Source: Oscillospiraceae bacterium
GTDB lineage: Bacteria; Bacillota; Clostridia; Oscillospirales; Oscillospiraceae
Reading direction: 5' to 3'
DNA: 15,153 bases
NCBI GenBank assembly: GCA_020025715.1
Contig: JAHHRQ010000042.1
Coordinates: 1-15,153, forward strand
The notes beneath the pieces are model-generated. The model searched no databases. It saw only the letters and a list, made by a program, of their open reading frames with translations, and was not told the DNA's origin. A program made the position numbers and the translations under genes. Below, piece after piece: positions 7,444 through 13,903 of this stretch (positions are counted from its first letter, which is position 1; the number at the start of each line of letters is the position of its first letter).

Positions 7444-7496
7444 GAGCCATCAAAAGGAAATTTCAAGTAATTTTCAGGCCGGGAAGCTAGCGAGCT
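7426..7496 (+). promoter_or_regulatory. Possible antiterminator (2:3 pairing) of the metNIQ attenuator
   Basis: By hand, 7426-7440 (AGTTCGCCGACTTTC, the last sense codons of the leader ORF) pairs with 7482-7496 (GGAAGCTAGCGAGCT). There are 7 bp (AGTTCGC with GCGAGCT, one G-U), a 3x3 internal loop and 5 bp (CTTTC with GGAAG, one G-U). The partner covers the left arm and loop of the terminator, so the two structures exclude each other. A ribosome paused at the last Met codon (7408-7410) would leave 7426 onward just free. A ribosome at the stop codon would cover it. This has not been tested with a folding program. Confidence 0.5.
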
Positions 7497-7514
7497 TCCC
7501 GGCCTTTTTGTTTT
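7476..7514 (+). terminator. Attenuator terminator between leader peptide and metN
   Basis: A perfect 13-bp GC-rich stem, AGGCCGGGAAGCT (7476-7488) with AGCTTCCCGGCCT (7493-7505), closes the loop AGCG and runs into TTTTTGTTTT. It starts 33 nt after the leader stop codon and ends 35 nt before the metN start. No other promoter is evident between it and metN, so transcription of metNIQ should have to read through it. Confidence 0.9.
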
Positions 7515-7548
7515 CCTGTGAAATGTAAATTATTGGGAGATGATTTGA

Positions 7549-8538
7549 GTGATAGAGCTAAAACACCTGTGTAAAACCTATAAGACCTCAAGCAGAGACA
7601 TTGTAGCCCTTGAAGACATTAACCTCAAAATCGAGGACGGAGAGATTTTCGGTATAATCGGTCTTTCCGGTGCAGGCAAAAGCACCCTTGTCCGGTGTAT
7701 AAACCTGCTGGAAAAGCCCAGCTCCGGCGATGTCATCATAGACGGCAAAAACATTACCGCCTTAAAGAAAAAGGAGCTTTTGAAGCTTAGAGAGTCAATA
7801 GGAATGATATTCCAGGGCTTCAACCTGCTGGAGCAGAGAAACGTGCTTAGAAATGTGTGTTTCCCCATGGAGCTTGCAGGAGTGAGCAAGAAAGAGGCTC
7901 AGCAGAGAGCAAAGGAGCTGCTTAAGGTGGTAAGCCTTTCCGACAGGGAAGAGTCCTATCCCTCCCAGCTTTCCGGCGGTCAGAAGCAGAGAGTGGCTAT
8001 TGCAAGAGCGCTTGCAATGAAGCCCAAATATCTCCTCTGCGATGAAGCCACCTCAGCTCTCGACCCCACTACCACCCGTTCGATTCTGGAGCTGCTGAAA
8101 GAGATTAACCAGAAAATGGGCGTTACTATCATCATCATAACCCACGAAATGAAGGTCATAGACCAGATATGTGACAGAGTTGCCGTTATCGACAACAGCC
8201 GCATTGCCGAGGAGGGCAAGGTAAGCGATGTGTTCGCAAAACCTAAATCCAGCATTGCAAGAGAGCTTATCATCCCTCAGGACAGAGCGGTTCTGGACAC
8301 CAAGGGCGGCAGAAAGCTCCGTCTTACCTTTGATAATCTCCATTCCAATGCCCCTGTAATTTCAAATATGGTTCTTGAGTGTCAGGCTCCCGTAAACATC
8401 CTCTTTGCAGACACCAGAGAGTTTGAAGGCGCCATTTACGGACATATGATAATCGAACTTCCCAATGACAACCGTCAGGAAGAGAAAATAATTTCATGGC
8501 TCAAAGCCAGCAACATTCAGTGGAGAGAGGAGGATTAA
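7549..8538 (+). CDS. metN: Methionine ABC transporter ATP-binding protein MetN
   Basis: This 329-residue ABC ATPase energises uptake of methionine and related compounds with MetI and MetQ. The nucleotide-binding domain (about 1-240) contains Walker A GLSGAGKST (38-46), a Q-loop in MIFQGFNLL, the signature LSGGQKQRV, Walker B YLLCDEATSALDP and the H-loop in IIITHEM. After residue 245 a C-terminal ferredoxin-like NIL domain follows (LRLTFDNLHSNAPVISNMV and beyond); in MetN proteins this domain binds methionine and causes trans-inhibition, giving a second layer of methionine feedback. The start is GTG at 7549 with GGGAG at 7535-7539, 9 nt upstream. It lies downstream of the attenuator, 3 nt before metI, and is cotranscribed with metI and metQ. 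Confidence 0.96.
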   Translation: MIELKHLCKTYKTSSRDIVALEDINLKIEDGEIFGIIGLSGAGKSTLVRCINLLEKPSSGDVIIDGKNITALKKKELLKLRESIGMIFQGFNLLEQRNVLRNVCFPMELAGVSKKEAQQRAKELLKVVSLSDREESYPSQLSGGQKQRVAIARALAMKPKYLLCDEATSALDPTTTRSILELLKEINQKMGVTIIIITHEMKVIDQICDRVAVIDNSRIAEEGKVSDVFAKPKSSIARELIIPQDRAVLDTKGGRKLRLTFDNLHSNAPVISNMVLECQAPVNILFADTREFEGAIYGHMIIELPNDNRQEEKIISWLKASNIQWREED

Positions 8539-8541
8539 GAT

Positions 8542-9222
8542 ATGTTTTCAGAAATGTTTTATAAGCTCTGGGATAACAATCTTATCCAGATGGGTATATG
8601 GGAAACAATTTACATGACCGTGATTTCAACAGCGGTTGCCTATCTTTTAGGCCTGCCTCTGGGCATTATCTTAAATGTCACCGACGAGAAGGGCATCTGC
8701 CCTATGCGCTGGGTAAACAGAGTGCTGAGCGTTATAGTGAACTTCTTCAGAAGTATACCTTTTATAATCCTCATGATAGCCATGCTGCCGGTGGCAAAGC
8801 TTATTGTCGGTACATCCTTAGGTAATAAAGCTACCATAGTAATGCTGATAATCGCCGCCGCACCTTATGTGGCAAGAATGGTTGAGAGTTCCATAAGCGA
8901 AGTGAACTCCGGCATCATCGAAGCCGCCCAGTCCATGGGCGCAAGCAACTTCCAGATTATCTGGAAAGTGCTCCTGCCTGAGGCAAAGCCCTCTCTTATA
9001 GTAGGAGCAGTCATATCCATGGTAACCGTCCTCGGTTACTCCGCAATGGCAAGCACCATAGGCGGTAAGGGCCTCGGTCAGATAGCCGTTGTGTACGGAC
9101 ACCAGAGAGGCAATTCCGACATCATATGGATATGCGTATTTTTGACTGTAATTATCGTTCAGATAATTCAGGAGCTGGGTATGTATCTTGCCCGGCGCAC
9201 AGATAAAAGAGTAAGAAACTAA
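8542..9222 (+). CDS. metI: Methionine ABC transporter permease MetI
   Basis: This 226-residue inner-membrane permease of the MetI type forms the dimeric channel bound by MetN. It is largely hydrophobic with about five membrane segments, for example around IYMTVISTAVAYLLGLPLGI, FRSIPFIILMIAMLPVAKLI and TIVMLIIAAAPYVARMV. The cytoplasmic coupling loop EAAQSMGASNFQIIWKVLLPEA carries the EAA motif that contacts the ATPase. The C-terminal part IGGKGLGQIAVVYGHQRGNSD is typical of MetI. The ATG lies 3 nt after the metN stop, with AGGAGG overlapping the last metN codons, so translation is coupled. Confidence 0.96.
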   Translation: MFSEMFYKLWDNNLIQMGIWETIYMTVISTAVAYLLGLPLGIILNVTDEKGICPMRWVNRVLSVIVNFFRSIPFIILMIAMLPVAKLIVGTSLGNKATIVMLIIAAAPYVARMVESSISEVNSGIIEAAQSMGASNFQIIWKVLLPEAKPSLIVGAVISMVTVLGYSAMASTIGGKGLGQIAVVYGHQRGNSDIIWICVFLTVIIVQIIQELGMYLARRTDKRVRN

Positions 9223-9244
9223 AAAGCATTTGGAGGAAATTGAA

Positions 9245-10168
9245 ATGAAAAAAACTATTGCACTTATCTTATCTCTTGTCCTTGTTGCAGCACTGTTTGC
9301 AGGCTGCGGCGCAGAAAAAGCACCTGAGGAAACTCCCGCACCCGAAGCAGCAGCTCCCGAAACCGCTGAAAACGAAAATGCAGCAGCTCCCGAAAACGAG
9401 ACTGAAGCAGAAGCTCCCGCAGACGGTCTTGAAGTAATCAAAGTGGGCGCAAGCTCCGCTCCCCACGCTGTCATCTTAGAGCAGGTCAAGCCCGTTCTGG
9501 CTGAACAGGGTTACGATCTCCAGATCGTTATCTTCGATGACTACATCCTGCCCAACACCGCTCTCAACGACGGTGAGCTTGATGCAAACTACTTCCAGCA
9601 CACCCCCTACCTCAACTCCTTCAATGCTTCTAACAACATGGATCTTGTTGCTGTTGAGCGCATCCACTACGAGCCCTTCGGCATCTACGGCAACGGCGTT
9701 ACCGATCTGACCAAGCTCCCCGAGGGTGCAACCATCCTCATCCCCGCTGACGACTCCAACGAGACCAGAGCTCTTCTTCTGCTCCAGCAGGAAGGCCTGA
9801 TCGAGCTCCCCGAGGGTGTTACCGCTGAGGGCAGCGTTACCACTCTGGACATCGTAAACGCTAACGGCTACGACGTACAGGCTATCCCCGCAGACACCGT
9901 TTCCGCACAGCTTGAAAACTCCGCAGAAGGCACTATCGCTGTTATCAACGGCAACTACGCTATTCAGGCAGGTCTGAAGGTAGAGAACGCACTGGCACTT
10001 GAGGCAGCTGACGGTGATGCAGGCCAGACCTACGCAAACGTTATCGCCTGCCGCAAGGGCGACGAGAACAGCGAGAAGATTCAGGCTCTCGTCAAAGCTC
10101 TTTGCAGCGATGATGTTAAGAACTTCATGGATTCTGAGTTTAACGGCGCTGTAAAGGCTGTTTTCTGA
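9245..10168 (+). CDS. metQ: Methionine-binding lipoprotein MetQ
   Basis: This 307-residue NlpA/MetQ-family lipoprotein captures methionine outside the membrane and delivers it to MetI. The N-terminus is a lipoprotein signal peptide with LFAGC, so Cys21 should be lipidated. Residues of about 22-60 form an Ala/Pro/Glu/Asn-rich acidic linker with repeated APE and AAPE units, longer than many MetQ proteins have. The binding domain follows with KVGASSAPHAVILEQVKPVL, DDYILPNTALNDGELDANYFQHTPYL, LVAVERIHYEPFGIYG, IPADDSNETRALLLLQ and the C-terminal KIQALVKALCSDDVKNFM. I chose ATG 9245 because GGAGG (9232-9236) lies 8 nt upstream and the signal peptide starts MKK; an in-frame TTG at 9230 overlaps that ribosome site and is unlikely. 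Its codons end in C more often than the neighbours', which suggests high expression. Confidence 0.96.
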   Translation: MKKTIALILSLVLVAALFAGCGAEKAPEETPAPEAAAPETAENENAAAPENETEAEAPADGLEVIKVGASSAPHAVILEQVKPVLAEQGYDLQIVIFDDYILPNTALNDGELDANYFQHTPYLNSFNASNNMDLVAVERIHYEPFGIYGNGVTDLTKLPEGATILIPADDSNETRALLLLQQEGLIELPEGVTAEGSVTTLDIVNANGYDVQAIPADTVSAQLENSAEGTIAVINGNYAIQAGLKVENALALEAADGDAGQTYANVIACRKGDENSEKIQALVKALCSDDVKNFMDSEFNGAVKAVF

Positions 10169-10187
10169 TTGAAATAACAGAAGCTTT

Positions 10188-10220
10188 AAAAGCCCTGTCC
10201 GAGAGGACAGGGCTTTTTTT
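10188..10220 (+). terminator. Intrinsic terminator of metNIQ
   Basis: AAAAGCCCTGTCC pairs with GGACAGGGCTTTT (13 bp) around the loop GAGA and runs into T7. It begins 20 nt after the metQ stop. Confidence 0.92.
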
Positions 10221-10257
10221 ATGCTTATTAAAATTTTGCTTTGTTGCAGTTTTTGTG

Positions 10258-10285
10258 TTGAAAAATTTTTTTTGATATTTATAAT
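10258..10285 (+). promoter_or_regulatory. Promoter for the two-TM hypothetical gene
   Basis: TTGAAA (10258-10263) and TATAAT (10280-10285) are separated by 16 nt, immediately after the metQ terminator. Transcription would start near 10292, about 30 nt before the weak purine-rich AAAGAAG at 10322-10328. Confidence 0.65.
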
Positions 10286-10372
10286 ACACTTAAAATTTCG
10301 CATCAGCGGAAATAAATATAGAAAGAAGATGATTTTATAAGCAGCGAAAAGAAATACAAAGCCCTTGCGAAA

Positions 10373-10840
10373 GTGGTTAATATAGGCACCACCAAGAATG
10401 ACCTTTCAAGCGAATATTCACGCAGCAAAATGGCTTTTGTGGAATTTACGGATTATAAAGGCGAAACGGCAAAGGGCTCTTTCAAAATAGCCGACTCACC
10501 GCTCTATACTACAATCAGAATAAACAGCGAAGTGGAAATAGAGTACAGCGAGGGAAATATTTTAGGGGGTTATAATGTTTTCCTCCTGAACCCTGAGCTT
10601 TACAAGAGAACACCTACCCCGGAGGAGCTGGCACCCTATAAGCGAAACAATAAGAGAGTATTAAAGCAGAGCCTTATGGGGATTGCAGCGTTTTTCATTA
10701 CGATAATACTTTATGCCATTACGAAAAGTCCCTTTGCGATTGTCGCTCTGTTTGTTGCTACCTACTTTATTATGAAGTACGGTTCAGCACAGGAAAAGGA
10801 GGATTCTAACAAGTTCCTCAGCTGGACTGATAAAGAATAG
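10373..10840 (+). CDS. Hypothetical protein with soluble N-terminal domain and two C-terminal membrane helices
   Basis: I do not recognise a named family with certainty; the layout resembles DUF3592-like proteins. From GTG 10373 it is 155 residues. A beta-rich soluble part (1-95, with MAFVEFTDYKGETAKGSF and YTTIRINSEVEIEYSEG) is followed by two hydrophobic helices at about 101-116 and 120-136 with a short turn TKSP between them, then a charged tail. The start is doubtful. The same frame is open back to 10322 and reads SSEKKYKALAKVV just before the GTG, which looks coding, but it holds no ATG, GTG or TTG. GTG 10373 has no ribosome site. A possible site (AAAGAAG, 10322-10328) precedes an ATG at 10329 that is one base out of frame and an in-frame ATA at 10337. 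The gene has its own promoter and terminator. Its stop TAG lies inside a 19-bp tandem duplication. Confidence 0.7.
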   Translation: MVNIGTTKNDLSSEYSRSKMAFVEFTDYKGETAKGSFKIADSPLYTTIRINSEVEIEYSEGNILGGYNVFLLNPELYKRTPTPEELAPYKRNNKRVLKQSLMGIAAFFITIILYAITKSPFAIVALFVATYFIMKYGSAQEKEDSNKFLSWTDKE

Positions 10841-10868
10841 AAAAGCGATTAAAGAATAGAAAAGCGAT
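10831..10868. repeat. 19-bp perfect tandem duplication at gene end
   Basis: TAAAGAATAGAAAAGCGAT occurs twice head to tail (10831-10849 and 10850-10868). The first copy holds the TAG stop of the preceding gene. The second holds most of the left arm of the terminator hairpin. Confidence 0.95.
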
Positions 10869-10896
10869 ACCCATTTGGGTATCGCTTTTCTTATTT
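10858..10896. terminator. Bidirectional intrinsic terminator between convergent genes
   Basis: A perfect 15-bp stem, AGAAAAGCGATACCC (10858-10872) with GGGTATCGCTTTTCT (10877-10891), closes the loop ATTT. T-rich sequence follows on the plus strand (TTTTCTTATTT) and on the minus strand. It ends the two-TM gene and, in the other direction, the ymdB-yhaO-yhaN operon, whose last stop codon is at 10900. Confidence 0.88.
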
Positions 10897-10899
10897 AAT

Positions 10900-12801
10900 T
10901 TAATCCCGGCAGGTAAAGAGAATTACCTGACGCTTTGCGGCTATCCGCCTTAAAAGTTCGATTGCCTGATCGTAGCGCTCACGGTCAAAGTTGACTAGAG
11001 CGTCGTCGATTATCAGGGGACAGGTTTCGCCCTTGGGCAGCGCAAGCTCGCACACTGCAAGCCGGACGGCCAGATACAGCAGGTCATAAGTGCCGCTGCT
11101 TAAATACTGGGAACCTCTTGCAACTATATCCTCATCCGTGCGGGTGGAGGCGGAGAAGTCACGGTTAATAAGCACATCCTCGTATTTTCCTCCGGTGACG
11201 GCTGACATGTATTTTGCAGCCAGTTTGCCGATTTCCGGTGAAAAGCGGGTCTGCATTTCCTTGTCAGCTTCTGCAAGGGTTTCTATTGCAAGGCTTATGG
11301 CGGAATATTCCCCCTCTACCTGCTCGTAAACCTCTTTCATGCAGCTGAGTTCACTGGACAGCACCAGCGGGTCGCCCATGGCGGAGAGTCTGCCTTTAAG
11401 TCCTGCAATCTGTGAAGAAATTTCCTCAGCCTTGGTTCTTGCCGCTGCAAGCTCACGGCTGAGGCGGGCTGCTTCGGAATTGCCCCCTGCGAAGTCAAGC
11501 TGAGTCAGAGCCTCGGTTTCAAGGTCGGCCTGCTTGTCGTGGCAAAGGGCATAAGCCTCTCTTGTCTCATATTCGCGCTGTTCTGCCTCCTCAACCGCAG
11601 CACAAAGCCGTGTGTGCAGCTCCAGAACAGAATATATATCTTTAATTTCCGTCGCTCTGTATTTTTTCAGTATAAGCCGCGTTTGCTCCTTGTTGTTCAT
11701 GTCGCCTTGCTTCATCTTCGCAAAACGGAGAAGCAGGATAACTGCGGCAACACAGAAAACGCCGGCCAGAATAACGAACACTACATTTGCTTTGGTGGTA
11801 TAAACAGCGGCAAAAACTATTGCCAGAATAAAGCACAAAATTGCAGGCAGCATTACGAAAAAGCTCTTGCTTGTTTTTTCCAGAGCCTTTAATTCCGCAA
11901 CGTCGTTTTGAACCTCTTCTTCCAGTTCCTCGGCGGTTCTGTCACCGAAGCGGCTTGAACGAAGCTCCTCCCGCTTTTCGGAAAGCTCTGCCATAGCCCT
12001 GTCGTGCTCGGCACTGCGCTCTTTAAGCTCATTGCGGCCGGAATTAAGGCGGCTGAGAGAATCTTTTCTCTGGCGCTTGCGGCTCTCGGTAACGGCAATT
12101 TCAAGATTTAAGCAGTCCTGTCTTGCACTTAAAAGCTGGGACTCCATCTGTTCCAGAGTGCTTAAAGCGCCGCTCATTTCGTCCAGTGCCCGTTCGGTAT
12201 CTTCAATTTTGACCTCAAGCTCCGGCAGGTAGCCCCGCTGATTATAACGGCGGCGGCGCTGCCATGAGCGAAGCCGCTCATCACTTTCGGTGTATGAGCT
12301 GCCCTCCTCGCCGGTGGCAACAATGGAGCTTATCCGCTTTTCAAGCTCCGGACTTCCGCTTACCGCAACCTCACCCTGAGGGATGTAGGCGCTGCGGTTG
12401 AAAACGTCCTTGGAGACCCCTGTAAGCTGTTCGCCTGCGTTGCCGGTGGTAAGCCCCTCAACCTTGGTGTTGGTGCCGGTGTATACGGCGGTAAACTCCC
12501 GCATGGGAGCGTTTTTCGCTCTGGAGCTGCGGCTGATGGTAATATCGCAGCCGTTTGAAACCAGATCCATGCTGCCCTCCATGGGAGCGCCTGACCATGG
12601 CGCATAGCGGAGCTTATCCGGCAGAGTGCCTTTTCTTGCTCTCTCTGAGCTGTCAATGCCGTAAAGCATGGCGCGAATAAAGGCGCACCATGTGGATTTG
12701 CCGCTTTCATTGGGGGCGTTTATGATATTTAATCCTTCGTGAAATTTCAGCGTCTCATTTTGGAGCTTTCCGAAGGAGGCTGTGGCTTTAACGATCTTCA
12801 T
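10900..12801 (-). CDS. YhaN/Rad50-like ATPase with coiled coils and a central pair of membrane helices
   Basis: This 633-residue SMC/Rad50-related ATPase is probably the partner of the nuclease encoded just upstream and would work in DNA end processing or repair. The N-terminal lobe has Walker A NAPNESGKST (28-37) and a Q-loop in YIPQGEVA (139-146). A charged coiled coil covers about 195-310. Two hydrophobic helices follow at about 313-333 and 339-359, then a second coiled coil. The C-terminal lobe has a signature-like LSSGT (567-571), Walker B PLIIDDAL (595-602) and a D-loop NFD. The protein is shorter than Bacillus YhaN (about 960 residues as I recall), and the Rad50 zinc-hook Cys pair is not seen. 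It ends in FTCRD, so the usual H-loop position holds Arg. The ATG has GGAGGAG about 10 nt upstream and overlaps the nuclease gene by 14 bp. Confidence 0.88.
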   Translation of the reverse strand: MKIVKATASFGKLQNETLKFHEGLNIINAPNESGKSTWCAFIRAMLYGIDSSERARKGTLPDKLRYAPWSGAPMEGSMDLVSNGCDITISRSSRAKNAPMREFTAVYTGTNTKVEGLTTGNAGEQLTGVSKDVFNRSAYIPQGEVAVSGSPELEKRISSIVATGEEGSSYTESDERLRSWQRRRRYNQRGYLPELEVKIEDTERALDEMSGALSTLEQMESQLLSARQDCLNLEIAVTESRKRQRKDSLSRLNSGRNELKERSAEHDRAMAELSEKREELRSSRFGDRTAEELEEEVQNDVAELKALEKTSKSFFVMLPAILCFILAIVFAAVYTTKANVVFVILAGVFCVAAVILLLRFAKMKQGDMNNKEQTRLILKKYRATEIKDIYSVLELHTRLCAAVEEAEQREYETREAYALCHDKQADLETEALTQLDFAGGNSEAARLSRELAAARTKAEEISSQIAGLKGRLSAMGDPLVLSSELSCMKEVYEQVEGEYSAISLAIETLAEADKEMQTRFSPEIGKLAAKYMSAVTGGKYEDVLINRDFSASTRTDEDIVARGSQYLSSGTYDLLYLAVRLAVCELALPKGETCPLIIDDALVNFDRERYDQAIELLRRIAAKRQVILFTCRD

Positions 12802-13903
12802 GTATTACAAGCTCCTCCCCGTTGTCAAGAGCGGCAAGACCCCAGCGGGCCGCCTGCTCAATCTCCGCTCTCTCTGCCTCACTGCCTGCCTTGCGGTAGC
12901 GGTCGTGGAGCTTTTTGAGGAAGATTCCTCTGAGACTGTCCTCTCCCGCCTTTTCCCACACGGAGCGCATGGGCTTCGTCTCGTCTCTGAGCTGAAGCTC
13001 AAAGAACATGTGGGAGAGCTTTTCGTATAAATCTTTAATATCAGGGCTCTGCTCTGCGTGACCCTTTAAAACTATACGGTAAATGTCCCGTACAGTGTCA
13101 TCGGGGAGCTGGCTGCTGATTGCTATAAGAGGGTCGGAGTCGGTGACATCCACGTTTAAAATCTCATACCGCCGGGATGCAATGGAAACAGGGGTGAGGG
13201 TGCATTTGTCGTCTTCAAATTCAACGATATTTACAAACTTGTCTCCGGTTTCGTCAAAGCCTCTGCCCTCGGGGCAGCCGGGCCATGAATAGTAGGTGCT
13301 TCCCGCCTTTTTAAGGCCGCATGCCTTGTGGATGTGACCCAGAGCCACATAATCTATGCCGCTTTCTTCAAGCTGCTTTTCGCTTATGGGATTATACACG
13401 GAGTCGGGATTTCCCACCTCTCCGTGGATGCACATTATATTATAGTAGCCGTCTTTTTTCTCTGCCCTGAAATCTTCTAACATAGGGCCGCTGTGGCTGT
13501 CGGTAAAGGCGGCACCGTATATTACGGCGCTCATACCCGGCAGTTCCACTCTGTCCATCTGGGATGAATTGAAAATGTACACATTTTCCGGCAGTTTAAG
13601 CCGTGCATATGGACATTTCGGGGTATAATAATCGTGGTTTCCCGGTGCAATGAATACAGGGGCGGGAATGTTGTTGAGCGCCCTTGTCAGCTCTTCACCG
13701 GTTTCATAGTAGGCTTTTGAACTGTCCAGCAGATCACCGCTGAGAAGCACCAGATCAACGTGCTCCCGCAGGCTCAGGTCTGCAAGCGCGTTCAGCAGCT
13801 CCCGCTGCTCCGCCCTGCGGACGGCGGCCTTGCCTCCGGGAAGTCCCTCAAAGGGGGAGTCCAGATGCAGGTCAGCCGCGTGAAGAATTTTAAGATTTCT
13901 CAT
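12788..13903 (-). CDS. YhaO/SbcD-like metallophosphoesterase (DNA repair exonuclease)
   Basis: This 371-residue calcineurin-like phosphoesterase of the SbcD/Mre11/YhaO type is expected to cut DNA ends in complex with the adjacent Rad50-like ATPase. All metal-binding motifs are present: DLHLDSP (D11, H13), SGDLLD (D57), PGNHDY (N89, H90), IHGE (H160) and LGHIHK (H190, H192). The C-terminal 130 residues form a less conserved capping and partner-binding region. The ATG overlaps the ymdB stop in an ATGA and has no strong Shine-Dalgarno sequence, so translation is probably coupled to ymdB. I give no symbol because the family is clear but orthology to Bacillus yhaO is inferred. Confidence 0.92.
   Translation of the reverse strand: MRNLKILHAADLHLDSPFEGLPGGKAAVRRAEQRELLNALADLSLREHVDLVLLSGDLLDSSKAYYETGEELTRALNNIPAPVFIAPGNHDYYTPKCPYARLKLPENVYIFNSSQMDRVELPGMSAVIYGAAFTDSHSGPMLEDFRAEKKDGYYNIMCIHGEVGNPDSVYNPISEKQLEESGIDYVALGHIHKACGLKKAGSTYYSWPGCPEGRGFDETGDKFVNIVEFEDDKCTLTPVSIASRRYEILNVDVTDSDPLIAISSQLPDDTVRDIYRIVLKGHAEQSPDIKDLYEKLSHMFFELQLRDETKPMRSVWEKAGEDSLRGIFLKKLHDRYRKAGSEAERAEIEQAARWGLAALDNGEELVIHEDR

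Noticed and set aside
7305..7548. SAM riboswitch or T-box in front of metN
   Set aside because: I looked for the conserved S-box core and the T-box AGGGTGG sequence and specifier layout and saw neither. The Met-rich ORF and terminator account for the space.
8818..9489. 223-codon minus-strand frame with an Ala/Ser-rich start
   Set aside because: The Ala/Ser-rich part is the reverse strand of the MetQ linker codons; a shadow.
9476..10303. 275-codon minus-strand frame opposite metQ
   Set aside because: It runs through the metQ terminator and promoter region and has no coding signature; a shadow of the C-rich third positions of metQ.
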